64,000 nucleotides of DNA from Allolobophora icterica. Lineage: Eukaryota; Annelida; Clitellata; Crassiclitellata; Lumbricidae. The stretch is taken from assembly GCA_963556255.1 (NCBI GenBank), contig OY744611.1:39609214-39673213 (forward strand), written 5' to 3'. Numbering within the stretch: position 1 is the first letter of the stretch; the number at the start of each line of letters is the position of its first letter. Positions 18,501 through 27,529 of this stretch are shown here, one piece after another. Position numbers and translations under genes: made by a program. The notes beneath the pieces are model-generated. The model was given only the letters and a program-made list of their open reading frames with translations, was not told the origin of the DNA and ran no database searches.

Positions 18501-21125
18501 CATCTTCGTCTTACATGCAGCTGAAATCTCAAACGGAAGGAGCCGTTTTTAATGTCTACAGACAACCAATCGCTTTAGACCGATTTACGATACACGATAT
18601 ACGACAACCGGACTCTCCAGGTAGGCCTACACCTGCAAAGACGATGCCCGTATTCCTATGGTATAGTTAGGGGTCCTCATCCACCACGGTGATATATCGT
18701 AGAGCGCTTAACCTATAATCTAGCAATTGTGGGTTCGAGCTCACTCAATCACACTTGCTGACTGACTCACATATCTACTTATTCACTCTTCCGTTCCCTG
18801 ATTGACTGGCTGACTGACAAGTGACTGATTGACTGGCTGACTGACAAATGACTGAATCACTGATTGGCCTACTCATTCACTCACTTGTTCACTGTCTGTT
18901 TGCAAAATCTCCTCCAAGTCATTATTGTAAATGTTCATCAATCTAGTATACTGTACGGTCTGTGCCAGCCTTCACGGCTACTGCGACCCATCGACTGGAT
19001 ACAGTAAATGCAACTTTTAATTAAGTCTTTCTGATGTAATTCATTACATTACCTATAACAACAACTGCTTTGCAATTGCTAACTTTATTCTTACTGTTAT
19101 CTTAACACTAGACACTCAACACTAACGTTAAACTTAATTCTAAAATGGCACTTGGATCTAAAAATTTCAACCCTTTGAATAAACTAAGCACTTTAATCTT
19201 GTTATAGCAATAAGCTCTACCACTCGGGTAGAGTCACTGTTGTTATTAAATTAACCTTCGAAGAAGAACAGTCCCTTATGCTAACTCTGTGAGGCAACCA
19301 TGGATTGAAGTGCTAAAGACATCATTTTCTTTTCCTTGGCATATGAAGGCGGGTGGCCAGTTCTCTCCCTCGCCGTCTCACCTTCCCACCGACAGGGTAC
19401 AGTCAGTGTATTCGCAAATTCTGAGTTGGTTAGGGGTGCAGATGAAGCAGAAATTTCAAAATAAATCTCTGCCCTGGCGGGGACTTAAACTAACCATTGC
19501 ACTGACTCGAAGCCAACCAGTAACCTTTTCAACAACAGTTCGCATGCTTGGTCTTGACTTATTACAACTCTCAGCTGTAAGTACTAACTTAACCACCTGT
19601 GAAACACCCGGATGCAACCGCCCGTTGCCTTCACTCGATGAATGTTAATGTAAACTTCCGGTTTCTTTTCTGCGCAAGGTATGTGGTTCCAAAATTCCGA
19701 AGCGGCGGGCAACGTTCAGACGGGTGTCGATGGGCTGAGACACGGCGAGCCCTTCGAGGCAATCGGTGACGATGATGATGAGTGTAGTCCTCCGCGTTCA
19801 AACTTGTTCTTGGGCTGTTTGTCTGCAGCTGCGAACGGCCTTCGAAATGCCTTCGTTCTCGTCCAGATAACTCGCTTCCAACAGGTCATCGGGGTCTATA
19901 CGCTCCAGGCGCCGTCCGAGTCCGCTAAGGTCAGTGGCGTATTGCGGTGAGCACACTTAAAAGGAACCGGCGGCTATTTGACGCTTGCATGGCATAACTT
20001 AACAATAGAATAGGGTTAAGTGGTCTGTTTGGTATGGCAGGGTTCCACTAGGTACTCTATTCGGCGTCTATATACGCCCCAGGCCCCTTCGGCATCCGCT
20101 GAGATGTCTACTCTGATCCAGTCATGAAACTCAATCTAATCCAACCCAATTGAATCCAATCTAGACGTACTTTAAATTATCTTATCATATCGGAATCTAA
20201 ACTTATGAATCTGCGTTTAGTTTATAAGCATTTTCCAGGCCTCATGGTTACATTGGGGGTTAGTATCTTACCAACGAAACATGTCTTACCCTACCCTACC
20301 TTACCTTACCTTACCTTACCTTACCTAACTTTACCTTACCCTACCTTACTTTACCTTAGCTTAGCTTACCTTACCTTACCTTACCTAACTTTACCTTACC
20401 CTACCTTACTTTACCTTAGCTTACCTTACCTTACCTTACCTAACCTTACCTTATCTTATCTTATCTTACCATACTTGGTTCGTTGTGTGCAGGTCGCATG
20501 GATGAACCGTTTACCAGAGGCACAGGAGAAGTACCGGAAATTGCATAAGCCACCGCTGGAGCCGAGTCTATCGAGCGAGCAGATGCCACCTCCCCAGCAA
20601 CACCAGCATCAGCAGTCACTGGCCACCGACAGTGACCTATGCCCCGGAAGTCACCAGCTCCAGCACACCAACACGGACTCCTCTGTTCCCGGGTCACCGA
20701 GGTCACCGGGCAGCCGCAGTCGAACAGCGAACAATCAAAAACAATCGTCGCGTCTTGGCGTAATCGATTCTCAAAGAACCGCCGGGAGTCAGTCCTCCGA
20801 ACGCCCCGTCTTTGACTATACCCACGTCGGCCCCACGTCCACCTCCTCGTCCATTACCTTCGAACGCAGTCCTGCTCCCGCCGACGCCTGGGGTTCCGCA
20901 GTCATCCCTCCACCGTGGCCGAGCCCGGCCTCGGCAAGGGGATCGCAGTTTCTGTCTCCGCCGTCGCAGGGTTACGCCCTCTTGGGGGACTCGGCCAGGG
21001 AAAAGGGGTCGACGGGATCCGAGGTCTTTGACAGATTGAGAGCCAAGTCCCTGAGGATCAGACATAAACCGAACCTACGTACAATTCGCGAGAAGTCTCA
21101 GTCCATTGATACCCTCCACAAGTAG
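2737..21125 (+). CDS. PLEKHG7: PLEKHG7-like Rho guanine nucleotide exchange factor, 14 exons, 5' end missing
   Basis: Fourteen exons bounded by AG and GT encode about 728 residues ending at TAG 21123-21125. The order is an N-terminal leader (exons 1-3), a Dbl-homology domain (exons 4-9), a PH domain (exons 9-13) and a Ser/Pro-rich tail of about 180 residues (exon 14). DH proteins exchange GDP for GTP on Rho-family GTPases, and the PH domain aids membrane or partner binding. Diagnostic stretches are [21 protein letters not shown] (DH start), [19 protein letters not shown], the FIPE junction and [16 protein letters not shown] in the PH domain. Together these resemble human PLEKHG7 more than PLEKHG5. 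Exon 1 opens in phase 0 behind an acceptor, so earlier exons and the start codon lie upstream or were missed. All junctions agree in phase except exon 2/3. PLEKHG5 or an invertebrate PLEKHG5/7 ancestor remains possible. Confidence 0.85.
2985..3200. repeat. ~51-bp tandem repeat, four units
   Basis: Units start near TTCCACGTATAACATACTTC and end AACTGTGTACTTTA. RhoGEF intron 1. Confidence 0.85.
3495..3697 (+). CDS. PLEKHG7: RhoGEF exon 2
   Basis: 203 nt after gtccgcag. It encodes a basic leader containing [19 protein letters not shown] and [12 protein letters not shown]. The likely donor is CAGG|GTAAAT at 3698, which leaves one extra base (phase 1), whereas exon 3 needs phase 0. Deleting one G from the GGG at 3696-3698 would give a perfect CAG|GTAAAT donor in phase 0. 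All other nearby GT sites tested (3689, 3716, 3719, 3722) are also phase 1. Confidence 0.7.
4816..4900. repeat. (ATGG)n microsatellite
   Basis: About 18 ATGG-type units with few changes. Intron 2. Flanking 3840-4810 shows nothing recognisable apart from a LINE-tail-like ATTTATATAGCGCC at 3733-3746. Confidence 0.93.
4970..5182. repeat. ~108-bp tandem duplication
   Basis: AAATATCACCCAATCTCAGG...CAGAATTGATTCTGA...TCGTTAACACATTTTTTATT at 4970-5076 recurs at 5077-5182 with about 15% change. Confidence 0.85.
5504..5660. repeat. (ATG)n/(GTT)n microsatellite
   Basis: Interrupted GAT repeat with a GTT block at 5560-5587. A softer GAT-rich tail continues to about 5840. Confidence 0.97.
5875..6112. 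repeat. 22-bp minisatellite
   Basis: About ten units of GTCTGCAATGGATGTGTCACTG, some with GAAT for GGAT. Ends about 100 bp before RhoGEF exon 3. Confidence 0.92.
6211..6315 (+). CDS. PLEKHG7: RhoGEF exon 3
   Basis: 105 nt, exactly 35 codons, between atttttttag and gtcagt. It reads [20 protein letters not shown] followed by [15 protein letters not shown]. It is phase 0 on both sides. A TAG in the same frame sits immediately upstream, so the acceptor cannot lie further 5'. It is predicted helical leader preceding the DH domain. Confidence 0.8.
6351..6646. repeat. (ATG)n microsatellite
   Basis: Pure GAT core 6474-6537, impure outside. Contiguous with the - strand LINE 3' end at 6640. Confidence 0.97.
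6640..6900 (-). mobile_element. LINE 3' end abutting an (ATG)n array
   Basis: On the - strand, [18 protein letters not shown] then [12 protein letters not shown], the ORF2 C-terminus, then about 110 bp of 3' UTR and CTCTGTATAAATCG, which runs straight into (CAT)n at 6646-6351. Confidence 0.82.
7318..7417. repeat. (ATG)n microsatellite
   Basis: About 32 perfect ATG units. The stretch 6900-7310 and 7430-8400 shows no gene and no element I can name. Confidence 0.97.
8400..8880. other. Intron 3 stretch with a tRNA-like B box and a GGACA-rich motif
   Basis: 8515-8560, reversed, holds GGAGGTTCGAATCTACC, a B-box-like sequence possibly from a SINE. 8680-8785 has GGACATTTCCCCCGGACAGT and further CCCGGACA copies resembling a DNA-transposon end, but no partner end was found. 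Confidence 0.4.
8887..8957. mobile_element. 71-bp hAT-type MITE
   Basis: Termini CAGGGCCGT and ACGGCCCTG. Flanks CTTCGAAG (8879-8886) and CTTTGAAG (8958-8965) match 7/8. It is barely more than its two ends and lies in RhoGEF intron 3. Confidence 0.82.
9175..9360 (+). pseudogene. MULE-type transposase fragment
   Basis: One frame gives [11 protein letters not shown] one-base shift near 9220 then gives [20 protein letters not shown] and [20 protein letters not shown]. The [11 protein letters not shown]...HPSLW pattern is the conserved region downstream of the MULE catalytic domain in FLYWCH/MULE-like proteins of invertebrates. It is truncated and frameshifted, in RhoGEF intron 3. Confidence 0.75.
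9366..9455 (-). mobile_element. LINE 3' tail, reversed
   Basis: (AATC)n at 9366-9393, then ATTTATATAGCGCGCTCTTCA and AGAGGCGCTCCCAG. Read on the - strand this is the GAGCGC...GCGCTATATAAAT-(GATT)n end seen at 30050. Only the terminal ~60 bp remains. Confidence 0.75.
9550..9705 (+). CDS. PLEKHG7: RhoGEF exon 4, start of DH domain
   Basis: 156 nt, 52 codons, phase 0. It contains [20 protein letters not shown], then [20 protein letters not shown], the first conserved DH helix (CR1). The donor is gtaggt at 9706. The acceptor (ctgttgaag) has a weak pyrimidine tract but is the only nearby AG in the required phase. Confidence 0.9.
10276..10548. mobile_element. 273-bp MITE with 8-bp TSD
   Basis: Ends CATGGGCGTCCG and CGGACTCCCATG form a 12-bp inverted repeat with one mismatch. 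The duplication AATCTAGA is exact at 10268-10275 and 10549-10556. The interior is G-rich at the left and AT-rich in the middle, with no coding sequence. The 8-bp duplication suggests hAT, although the CATG terminus is less typical. Confidence 0.88.
11065..11160 (+). CDS. PLEKHG7: RhoGEF exon 5, DH domain
   Basis: 96 nt, 32 codons, phase 0, between tgttgctag and gtgagt. It reads [20 protein letters not shown] then [12 protein letters not shown]. This is the segment after CR1, with the LFxNLxE motif common in DH domains. Confidence 0.9.
11345..11424. repeat. (TA)n microsatellite
   Basis: Two TA runs separated by CACGTTTCCT. Intron 5. Confidence 0.96.
11565..11765 (-). mobile_element. Second tRNA-derived SINE family
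   Basis: On the - strand, A-box TAGCCGAGTTGTTGAGCGC, anticodon-like TTGTTAC and B-box GGGTTCGAGCATCC, followed by a non-tRNA body ending near GTGGCGCTTATTAATG. The spacing fits pol III promoters. It is not a functional tRNA, because the acceptor stem does not pair. Confidence 0.65.
12099..12200 (+). CDS. PLEKHG7: RhoGEF exon 6, DH domain
   Basis: 102 nt, 34 codons, phase 0, after gctctttcag. It reads [20 protein letters not shown] then [14 protein letters not shown]. The donor gtacat starts at 12201. Length and phase fit exons 5 and 7 exactly. Confidence 0.85.
12243..12525. repeat. (GACT)n microsatellite
   Basis: About 26 near-perfect GACT units then a degenerate continuation. 12540-12780 is a degenerate ATAAC-rich stretch. 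Intron 6. Confidence 0.95.
12827..12934 (+). CDS. PLEKHG7: RhoGEF exon 7, DH domain CR2 region
   Basis: 108 nt, 36 codons, phase 0, between gttctgtcag and gtacgt. It contains [20 protein letters not shown] and NEDFVEFEK, the conserved Y-x-x-Y-C-x-N-Y core of DH domains (CR2). Confidence 0.9.
13161..13290. repeat. 20-bp minisatellite
   Basis: About 6.5 units of CCCAAGGTCAGAGACTCATT, nearly identical. Intron 7. Confidence 0.95.
13624..13798 (+). CDS. PLEKHG7: RhoGEF exon 8, DH domain CR3
   Basis: 175 nt after tgtctgttgttag, ending phase 1 at gtacgt. It begins [20 protein letters not shown] and continues [14 protein letters not shown]. This is the CR3 helix that contacts the GTPase. The usual P-x-QR-x-x-RYPLLL is changed here to [12 protein letters not shown], losing the Arg and the RY pair. 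Confidence 0.93.
13834..14162. repeat. 15-bp minisatellite AACATGTCTACTAGT
   Basis: About 22 units with variants AGCA, GTAT and TCTGC, starting 36 bp after exon 8. ACTAGT is palindromic, so the array is largely self-complementary. A 17-18 bp ACTATAATACTATGCAAT array follows at 14208-14300. Confidence 0.93.
15092..15207 (+). CDS. PLEKHG7: RhoGEF exon 9, end of DH and linker
   Basis: 116 nt after gttgtgccag. The first two bases complete Lys with exon 8. It contains [37 protein letters not shown]. The donor GAG|gttaaa is weak, but phase 0 matches exon 10. Confidence 0.88.
15225..15535. repeat. (CAT)n, (CGT)n and (AGT/AGC)n microsatellite
   Basis: CAT/CGT-rich to 15405, then AGT and CAG blocks at 15440-15530. 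It lies between exons 9 and 10, starting about 20 bp after the exon 9 donor. Confidence 0.95.
15571..15664 (+). CDS. PLEKHG7: RhoGEF exon 10, first PH strand
   Basis: 94 nt between caactgtcag and gtaaag. It reads [20 protein letters not shown] then [11 protein letters not shown] plus one base. RxLLHEG is the typical first beta strand of a PH domain behind a DH domain. The leftover G joins AA of exon 11 to make Glu. Confidence 0.88.
15965..16060 (-). mobile_element. LINE 3' tail, reversed
   Basis: AATTTATATAGCGCCACTCC preceded by a (TAATGG) stretch. It is the reverse of the GGCGCTATATAAAT hallmark. Confidence 0.6.
16234..17115 (+). mobile_element. 882-bp hAT element carrying (GGTCTT)-type minisatellites
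   Basis: Termini CAGTCTTGT and ACAAGACTG are a perfect 9-bp inverted repeat. The duplication CCAGGATA is exact at 16226-16233 and 17116-17123. About 16644-16800 encodes [20 protein letters not shown], a hAT dimerisation motif. After one frameshift it continues [20 protein letters not shown]. Two arrays of a CTTGGTCTTGGTCTTGAGG-type unit (16278-16420 and 16943-17105) lie just inside each end. It is in RhoGEF intron 10. Confidence 0.94.
17297..17382 (+). CDS. PLEKHG7: RhoGEF exon 11, PH domain
   Basis: 86 nt between ttgtatttgcag and gtaagt. It reads [20 protein letters not shown] then [22 protein letters not shown] is the hallmark PH strand pair of Dbl-family exchange factors. Confidence 0.93.
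17701..17875. repeat. 15-bp minisatellite
   Basis: About eleven units of TTTGCATTTACGATT with scattered changes. Intron 11. Confidence 0.92.
17942..18345 (-). mobile_element. LINE 3' end, reversed
   Basis: On the - strand, [40 protein letters not shown] and [19 protein letters not shown] resemble ORF2 C-termini, ending at AGGCGCTGTATAAATTTC. A stop interrupts the frame after AVVDSTI. Part of it (18161-18304) is nearly repeated at 1-150. It is in RhoGEF intron 11. Confidence 0.82.
18482..18620 (+). CDS. PLEKHG7: RhoGEF exon 12, PH loop and strand
   Basis: 139 nt between gttttccccag and gtaggc. It opens [20 protein letters not shown], a Ser-rich insert in a PH loop, and ends with [20 protein letters not shown]. 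It ends phase 1. Confidence 0.88.
18660..18755 (+). mobile_element. tRNA-like fragment
   Basis: TATCGTAGAGCGCTTAACC and GTGGGTTCGAGCTC resemble A and B boxes 40 bp apart. It is followed by a degenerate GACT repeat. It is probably a SINE head. Confidence 0.45.
19270..19545 (-). mobile_element. tRNA-derived SINE copy, reversed
   Basis: On the - strand it shares GGTTAGTTTAAGTCCCCGCC, GAATACACTGACTGTACC, AGGTGAGACGGCGAGGGA and TCATATGCCAAGG with 40741-41025. The tRNA head is more diverged. It is in RhoGEF intron 12. Confidence 0.8.
19829..19929 (+). CDS. PLEKHG7: RhoGEF exon 13, PH domain
   Basis: 101 nt between tttgtctgcag and gtcagt. It reads [20 protein letters not shown] then [14 protein letters not shown], the last PH strands before the C-terminal helix. 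Confidence 0.92.
20283..20470. repeat. (TTACC)n pentamer array
   Basis: About 37 units of CCTTA with C/T variants, ending 23 bp before the last RhoGEF exon, so it occupies the expected pyrimidine/branch region. It is not the TTAGGG telomere unit. Confidence 0.94.
20493..21125 (+). CDS. PLEKHG7: RhoGEF terminal exon, PH helix and low-complexity tail
   Basis: 633 nt including the TAG stop. It begins [20 protein letters not shown], whose Trp fits the invariant Trp of the PH C-terminal helix. The remaining ~180 residues are Ser, Pro, Gln and Thr rich, with [12 protein letters not shown] and a basic end [20 protein letters not shown]. Open reading continues upstream to 20205, but that part is the (TTACC)n intron repeat. 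No clear AATAAA was seen just downstream. Confidence 0.9.
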   Translation, partial: VAWMNRLPEAQEKYRKLHKPPLEPSLSSEQMPPPQQHQHQQSLATDSDLCPGSHQLQHTNTDSSVPGSPRSPGSRSRTANNQKQSSRLGVIDSQRTAGSQSSERPVFDYTHVGPTSTSSSITFERSPAPADAWGSAVIPPPWPSPASARGSQFLSPPSQGYALLGDSAREKGSTGSEVFDRLRAKSLRIRHKPNLRTIREKSQSIDTLHK

Positions 21126-21149
21126 TCCGTCTGGTTAAGGCAAGGCAAA

Positions 21150-21590
21150 GTAAGACTAAGGAAGCAGGGTAAGACAAAGGAGGAAAGCAAGGTAAGACCA
21201 AAGAAGGCAATGTAAGACAAAGGAAGACAAGGTAAGAGAGAGGAAGACAAGGTAAGACAAAGGAAGCAAGGTAAGACAAAGGAGGAAGGCAAGTTAAGAC
21301 AGAGGAAGACAAGGTAAGACAAAGGAGGAAAGCAAGCTAAGACAAAGGTAGCATGGTAAGACAAAGGAAGCATGGTAAGACAAAGGAAGGCAAGGTAAGA
21401 CAGCGGAACCAAGGTAAGACAAAGGAAGGCAATGCAAGACAAAGGAAGACAAGGTAAGACAAAGAAAGCATAGTAAGACAACGGAGGAAGGCAAGGTAAG
21501 ACAAAGGAAAATAAGGTAAGACAAAATAACCAAGGTAAGACAAAGGAAAGCAAAGTAAGACTAATAAAGGCTATCTAAGACAGAGAAGGC
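21150..21590. repeat. Minisatellite downstream of the RhoGEF stop
   Basis: About 23 units of 16-20 bp, GGTAAGACAAAGGAAG(GCAA). It begins 25 bp after the TAG, so it may lie in the 3' UTR. On the opposite strand it translates to Leu/Pro/Ser repeats, which are not a gene. Confidence 0.92.
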
Positions 21591-21849
21591 ATGATATGAC
21601 AATGGAGGGCAAGGAATAGCAATGCAAATGAAAAAAACATAATATAAGACAAAGTAGGAATAGTCAAGGCAAGTAAAGACAAAGGTGAACAAAATGGTGA
21701 AGCTACGGAAAGATATGGGCGGTAAAGGAGGGCTACGGTGTGAAAAACGCAAGAAAAGAAAACCAGAGTGAGACTAGTTACGGAAAGTAGAGTAAGATAA
21801 CGTAAGGAAAGATCAAATAACGTAAGAGAAGTGATTCAATTTTCCTTTT

Positions 21850-23330
21850 ATTATAAGCCTCTCGCCACTCAGAGAAGAAGTTCTTGGATTTGCAGATTTC
21901 TCGGTTGAAGCGTAAACGTCGTGAATGCGAGAAGGCGATTTAGGTCTAATACACCGGGTAGCCAGAAATTTATAACGACCATATGAAATAACTTACAATC
22001 ATGTCTGCTACCGTCAGAATGTTGTTTGATTAAATCCTCGTTGACATGAAATGTCTCGAATCATGGGCCCGAAAGGGAGGCCCGTGTATTAGCTAATCAG
22101 CTGTAAGATCAGACTCGATTAATTATTCCAATCAGGCCTTGTGCATTTCAATAGGTCAGGACAGACGTGAAACATGGAAAACTGTAAATTTGTACATATA
22201 AAGTAAATTTTGTTTGTAAATTTAAACGACGCATGGCATTTATAAGACAAGATGACGAACAAGATGAACATATTTTTTGAAATTTCTTACAAAAATATTA
22301 TACACGTTTCCAAGTGAATGAAAGTCACACTGCTTTCCATTTGCCAACAATTCGTGTATACGAAACCCTTTAAAATTGCGCCAAAGAAACTCTTGCTTCG
22401 CGTTACGTCATGTTGCAGCCTGTTACATCATAACTAGTCTAGCCTACTTAATTGCATGACGCAATACCTATTCATAGCGCATGCTCAATAGCGTATCGCT
22501 GCATTCACTTAATTCATCAACGACTTCGGCAGTCGGGAGTTGTTGTTAAACGCTGGATGCTACTGTTGGAAAAAGCTGCAGTCGACACCTTTTGAACGAT
22601 TTCATCGCACACATAGTTTTATTATATGCTTCATTTGCGTTTACCAATGCGAAAACAGTTGACAAAAATAATTTACCGTTACGATGAGGTCGACGTGAAC
22701 GGCCCTGACAGCCACAAATAATTATTTATTAATAACTGAAAATTGCATTGTGATTCACCTTACAGATTTTATTTTAGTTATAGTTACAGTTATAGTTAAT
22801 GGTTTTTCAATTTATAGTACTGTTACAGTTAAAGTTAGTAATGTGTATTAGCTATAGTTATAGTTACTAGACCTCTATTTTAGTTACTACTTAGTTACAA
22901 TACGGCAAAGCGAAATTGCCTAAATTGCTGTGCATATTCAGACGCGTTACACAATAATTATTTGCTTAGAGCTTCGAAAGGTTTTGAAGAATGGGTGCAT
23001 TCAACTTCATGCAAACACGACACTCCAAATACACCGTCTTCCGATTTCGTTTTGCACTACGTCAATCCAAAATCCTGGGCGAACATAGGCTATTAGTTGT
23101 AGCGCATTTTCGCGTTCTCGTTCTTAATGAAAGTGGCGCCACTGGTGTGTAAACACCGCACGTTGCCGTCGGTTCGTTCCTATTCTTTACACTATTACCA
23201 CTAAAGACTTTGTCTCCTTTACTCAGTTGTTAGAAACGCATTTTCTCTCAGACTGATGGCGCGTGTTCAGCGCCTCTGTGAGGCACTAAGGGGCGCAGTA
23301 TAGATGTTTTATTACATTACCTTACATTGT
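21850..23330. other. Intergenic, no gene recognised
   Basis: Moderately AT-rich unique-looking DNA. A TAGTTATAGTTA-rich patch at 22780-22880 is related to the repeat at 23340. No open frame with protein-like character was seen. Confidence 0.5.
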
Positions 23331-23339
23331 CGATATTGC

Positions 23340-23665
23340 ACTTTTATTTTTTGGAACGAAAATAACGATGAAATTTTGTTAGTGTTATTTTCGTTATAGT
23401 TGTAGCCATAGTTATGGTTAATGGCATTTTTAGTTCCAGTTATAGTTAACGAAATCATTTTATTTTCGTTAAGGAACATTTCTAACGAAAATAACACTAT
23501 CAAAATTTCATCGTTATTTTTTGTAAGGACAATAACGATGAATTTTTGTTAGTGTTATTTTCGTTATTGTTATAACTATAGTTATAGTTAATTATATTTT
23601 TAGTTCCAGTTATACATGTAGTTATCGTTAACGAAATCATTTTATTTTCGTTTCGTCTGGTCCTC
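23340..23665. repeat. Inverted and direct repeats of a TAACGAAAATAAC unit
   Basis: 23347-23390 and 23480-23522 are about 40-bp inverted arms (AACGATGAAATTTTG core). A third copy lies at 23525-23570 in the first orientation, each followed by TAGTTATAGTTAACGAAATC-like DNA. A related TAGTTATAGTTA stretch is at 22780-22880. It looks like a MITE with a partial duplication. Confidence 0.6.
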
Positions 23666-23785
23666 TCTGATATTCTTCTTAGCCAGCTCACTTCCGCCAC
23701 TAGAATCCTCATAATTATAGTTGTATGCAAATAAACCATTAGGAACATCGAACTACGCAAAAATGTGCGGTCACTGGACGCAAAG

Positions 23786-24108
23786 AATGTGACAAAAGGG
23801 CACATGACAAAAGAGGATTGTGACACAAGAACATATGACAAAAGGGAATGTGACAAAAGGGAATGTGACAAAAGGGAATGTGACAAAAGGGAATGTAACT
23901 AAAAGTCATGTTCGATGCAAGATCATTATTGATAAGAGAGCATACAATCATGTGTCAAACAGCGTTTTCTATTTAGAAACTATTGGACAAAGAGCGTCAT
24001 AACAATAGAGAACGTGACACATAGGCATTGTGACATAACAATAGAGGCATTGTGACATAACAATAGAGGCATTGTGACATAACAAAAGAGGCATTGTGAC
24101 ATATGACC
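23786..24108. repeat. Two adjoining minisatellites
   Basis: 15-bp TGACAAAAGGGAATG units at 23786-23903 and 20-22 bp ACATAACAATAGAGGCATTG units at 24003-24100. They share TGACA and may be related. Confidence 0.88.
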
Positions 24109-24344
24109 ACTAAGCCCATAAAACAGACGCAGAAAGAAGAAGATGGCAGAAAACACAAAAGAAGAGACGACTGGCGAACAGAACATTAAAAAGAGCAACA
24201 GCAACGCCAACAACAATAACACCGACAACGAGATTTATAAGTACAGACGCTGAAAATCCGCCGTCTCATCCGTCCCTGTTGTCAGGGAAGAGACCTTTTC
24301 CGTTGCCGATTTATTTATTCATTTATCTATTTATTTATTACAGT

Positions 24345-24640
24345 GGTTTTATATAGCGCCCCTTCAAGATTATCTACTCAGGAGCGCTCCCAGGTCAACC
24401 ACGGTTAAACATAACAGTCTTATGGGTTAGAAAGAAACAAGGTGGGGTGACCTATTGGCGTTAATCGCAGTGCTACAGGGAGCCCATTCCAGGTCGCTGG
24501 GCCAGCCATAGAGAATGCACGGCGCTGCCGGATAGCAGTCCGCGCACGAGGAGCAAGGAGCTCCGCTTGCACAACGATTGCATTGAATAGCAGAAAGAGA
24601 CCCATCGTTTTCATTAGCATCTGTTTATACTGCATTTGAA
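24345..24640 (-). mobile_element. LINE 3' end, reversed
   Basis: On the - strand, LLAPRARTAIRQRRAFSMAG then PATWNGLPVALRLTPIG, then a tail ending at TTTATATAGCGCC read in reverse. A (TTTA)n stretch at 24309-24345 follows the 3' end. It is the same ORF2 end as at 39600. Confidence 0.85.
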
Positions 24641-25860
24641 ATGTTTACTTCCGAACACGACGATGCAGAAACACTGTTCATAGTTACAGTCCAATGCGTG
24701 TTACGGTCGACCGGATGTCTCTACCACGAGCTAGATGGACCGAACCCAGATCTTTCTACATCGTACTAAGTAGATCTACCTTTTTCTATATCATACTCAA
24801 GCCTGCTTTCTACAGCACATGCTTAAAGAATGGAGTACACATGCTCTGTTGCCGACAAGTAGGTCTAAATCTGGTAAGTCTTAATCTTCTTCGTCTCCGT
24901 TACCTTTTCAATTCTAATTTATTTCTCATTGTCCGTGTAAATTCTATTAAGCAGCCGATTTGCCGAAAGAATTTGACGGCATTCGGTAGCTAGAATAATT
25001 ATTTAATTAATTAATTAACTGTAATGATGGACTGAAGGTCGGAGGCATTCAAACCATCCCTCATCTCCAACAGATGCAATATAAATATCACACTATGTAT
25101 GTATATAGGCCTATGTATGTTTTATGTTGTATGTTTGCAAGTTAGATTGTATGTATATATGTATACATGTATGTATGTTATATATAGGAGCAATACGAAT
25201 GCGCAGGTACATTCACACATAACAACAACAGCCGCAACGACGACGTATGACATCGTAAATGATGTTAATTATGATGATAACGACGCCGACAATGTGTCAA
25301 ATGTTGCGAAAATCTCTCGACGCGAACCTTAAGACGTTGTCTCAGGAAGTGTAATTATAATCCTGGAACTATAATTATTATATTTAATTTAAAAGCAGAG
25401 ACGTTTTCTCAAGAATAATAATTATAATAAGAGAAATTATAGCCTTATTATAATAATTATAATTATAATTAAAAGCAGAGACGTTGTCTGAGGAATAACA
25501 ATTATAATTAATCAGAGCTCTCCTCTTACGTTTACAACGTCTCTTTCTGCCTACATAATCAAACACACTACCTTGCTTTATAGGCGGGTCTCCCTTTGAA
25601 CTTCCGGTGCCATGGCGACATCTACCGTCTACGCATCAGCATCAGCAGCAGCAGCAGCAGCAGCAACGGAAGATAAACAATGTCATTAGGAATCTCAGAT
25701 CAGTCGTTCGTCAAGTTGAGTCGGCGCGAATTACAAATTAGGCGCTGAGTATGATCTATTGTCTCTGCAATCTCAATATCCTTCGCACGTTGTATTAGAT
25801 CTCGCGTAGATCTCCTTCGCAATGTGTCCGACTGAATGGTAAATACGTATAAATGTAAAG
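24640..25860. other. Intergenic, no gene recognised
   Basis: Holds a TGTATGTA-rich patch (25095-25180), AATTATAATTATAAT-rich DNA with GCAGAGACGTTGTCT repeated at 25394 and 25478, and a (CAG)n at 25641-25663. No coding homology seen. Confidence 0.5.
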
Positions 25861-25864
25861 CCTT

Positions 25865-26610
<746 letters not shown>

Positions 26611-26674
26611 CATATATATATAAGATATGTTCACGCTCATACGCATATATTATATATATAATATACAATTATAC

Positions 26675-26726
<52 letters not shown>

Positions 26727-26956
26727 AAGAACTGCAAACATTGTGTGTGTATAGAGAAAGATGGATATGAGAGCAAGCGCACATGCGTTGTATGTGCTAT
26801 GCGTCAGATATATTGAGATCCGATAATTAATGTTAAGTCCAGTGTATATGCGACGGAGAATGTGACAATCGAACAAGGAAACGGAAGAGACTTACAGAAT
26901 CTGATAAGTAAACATACAAAGTAGACAAAAGAAGAGAACAGAGAGATACAACGAGT

Positions 26957-26957
<1 letters not shown>

Positions 26958-27055
<98 letters not shown>

Positions 27056-27087
27056 GAGTGAGAGAGTGAGAGAGAGTGAGAGAGAGA

Positions 27088-27175
<88 letters not shown>
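26958..27175. repeat. (AG)n microsatellite
   Basis: About 105 AG units with a GTGAGAG block at 27050-27097. Confidence 0.97.
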
Positions 27176-27176
<1 letters not shown>

Positions 27177-27529
27177 AAAGAGAGACAGAAGAGCAAGGAG
27201 ACAAACAGTCTGACTTCCTGCCTTACTAGATGATTGACTGACTATATCGTTTCCCTGCATTATTACGTACTTAATTACCTACCAAATTAACTAAGCTTAT
27301 AGGTATTATTTACCTACAAACCTATTTACTTACTTACGTACATATATGTACTTACTCACTTACTGACGACGGCATAGGATTGTGTTAGAAGGTTAACTCC
27401 AGATAGAGTCCGCGAAGGTTCTTGAACCGGCAGTGATATTTGGGCTGGGAGTATATAGGTACATGGGTTGTTTGGTTCAAATCGTGTATTCCGTAAGGAT
27501 AAAGGATGTTCGGTTGCTTGTTGTTTTGG

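Noticed and set aside
20283..20470. Interstitial telomere repeat
   Set aside because: The unit is TTACC/GGTAA, not TTAGGG, and lies inside an intron.
20205..20492. N-terminal extension of the terminal RhoGEF exon frame
   Set aside because: It is the (TTACC)n array plus intron; exon 13 joins in phase at the acceptor 20492, and the PH helix starts there.
2737..21125. Assignment of the RhoGEF to PLEKHG5
   Set aside because: The [15 protein letters not shown] start, the [19 protein letters not shown] segment and the FIPE junction fit PLEKHG7 better, although a PLEKHG5/7-type ancestor cannot be excluded without a tree.
21058..21553. Opposite-strand Leu/Pro/Ser frames after the RhoGEF stop
   Set aside because: They are translated minisatellite (GGTAAGACAAAGGAAG units).
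26804..27260. Ser-Leu frames of 120-130 codons
   Set aside because: Translation of (AG)n on the opposite strand.
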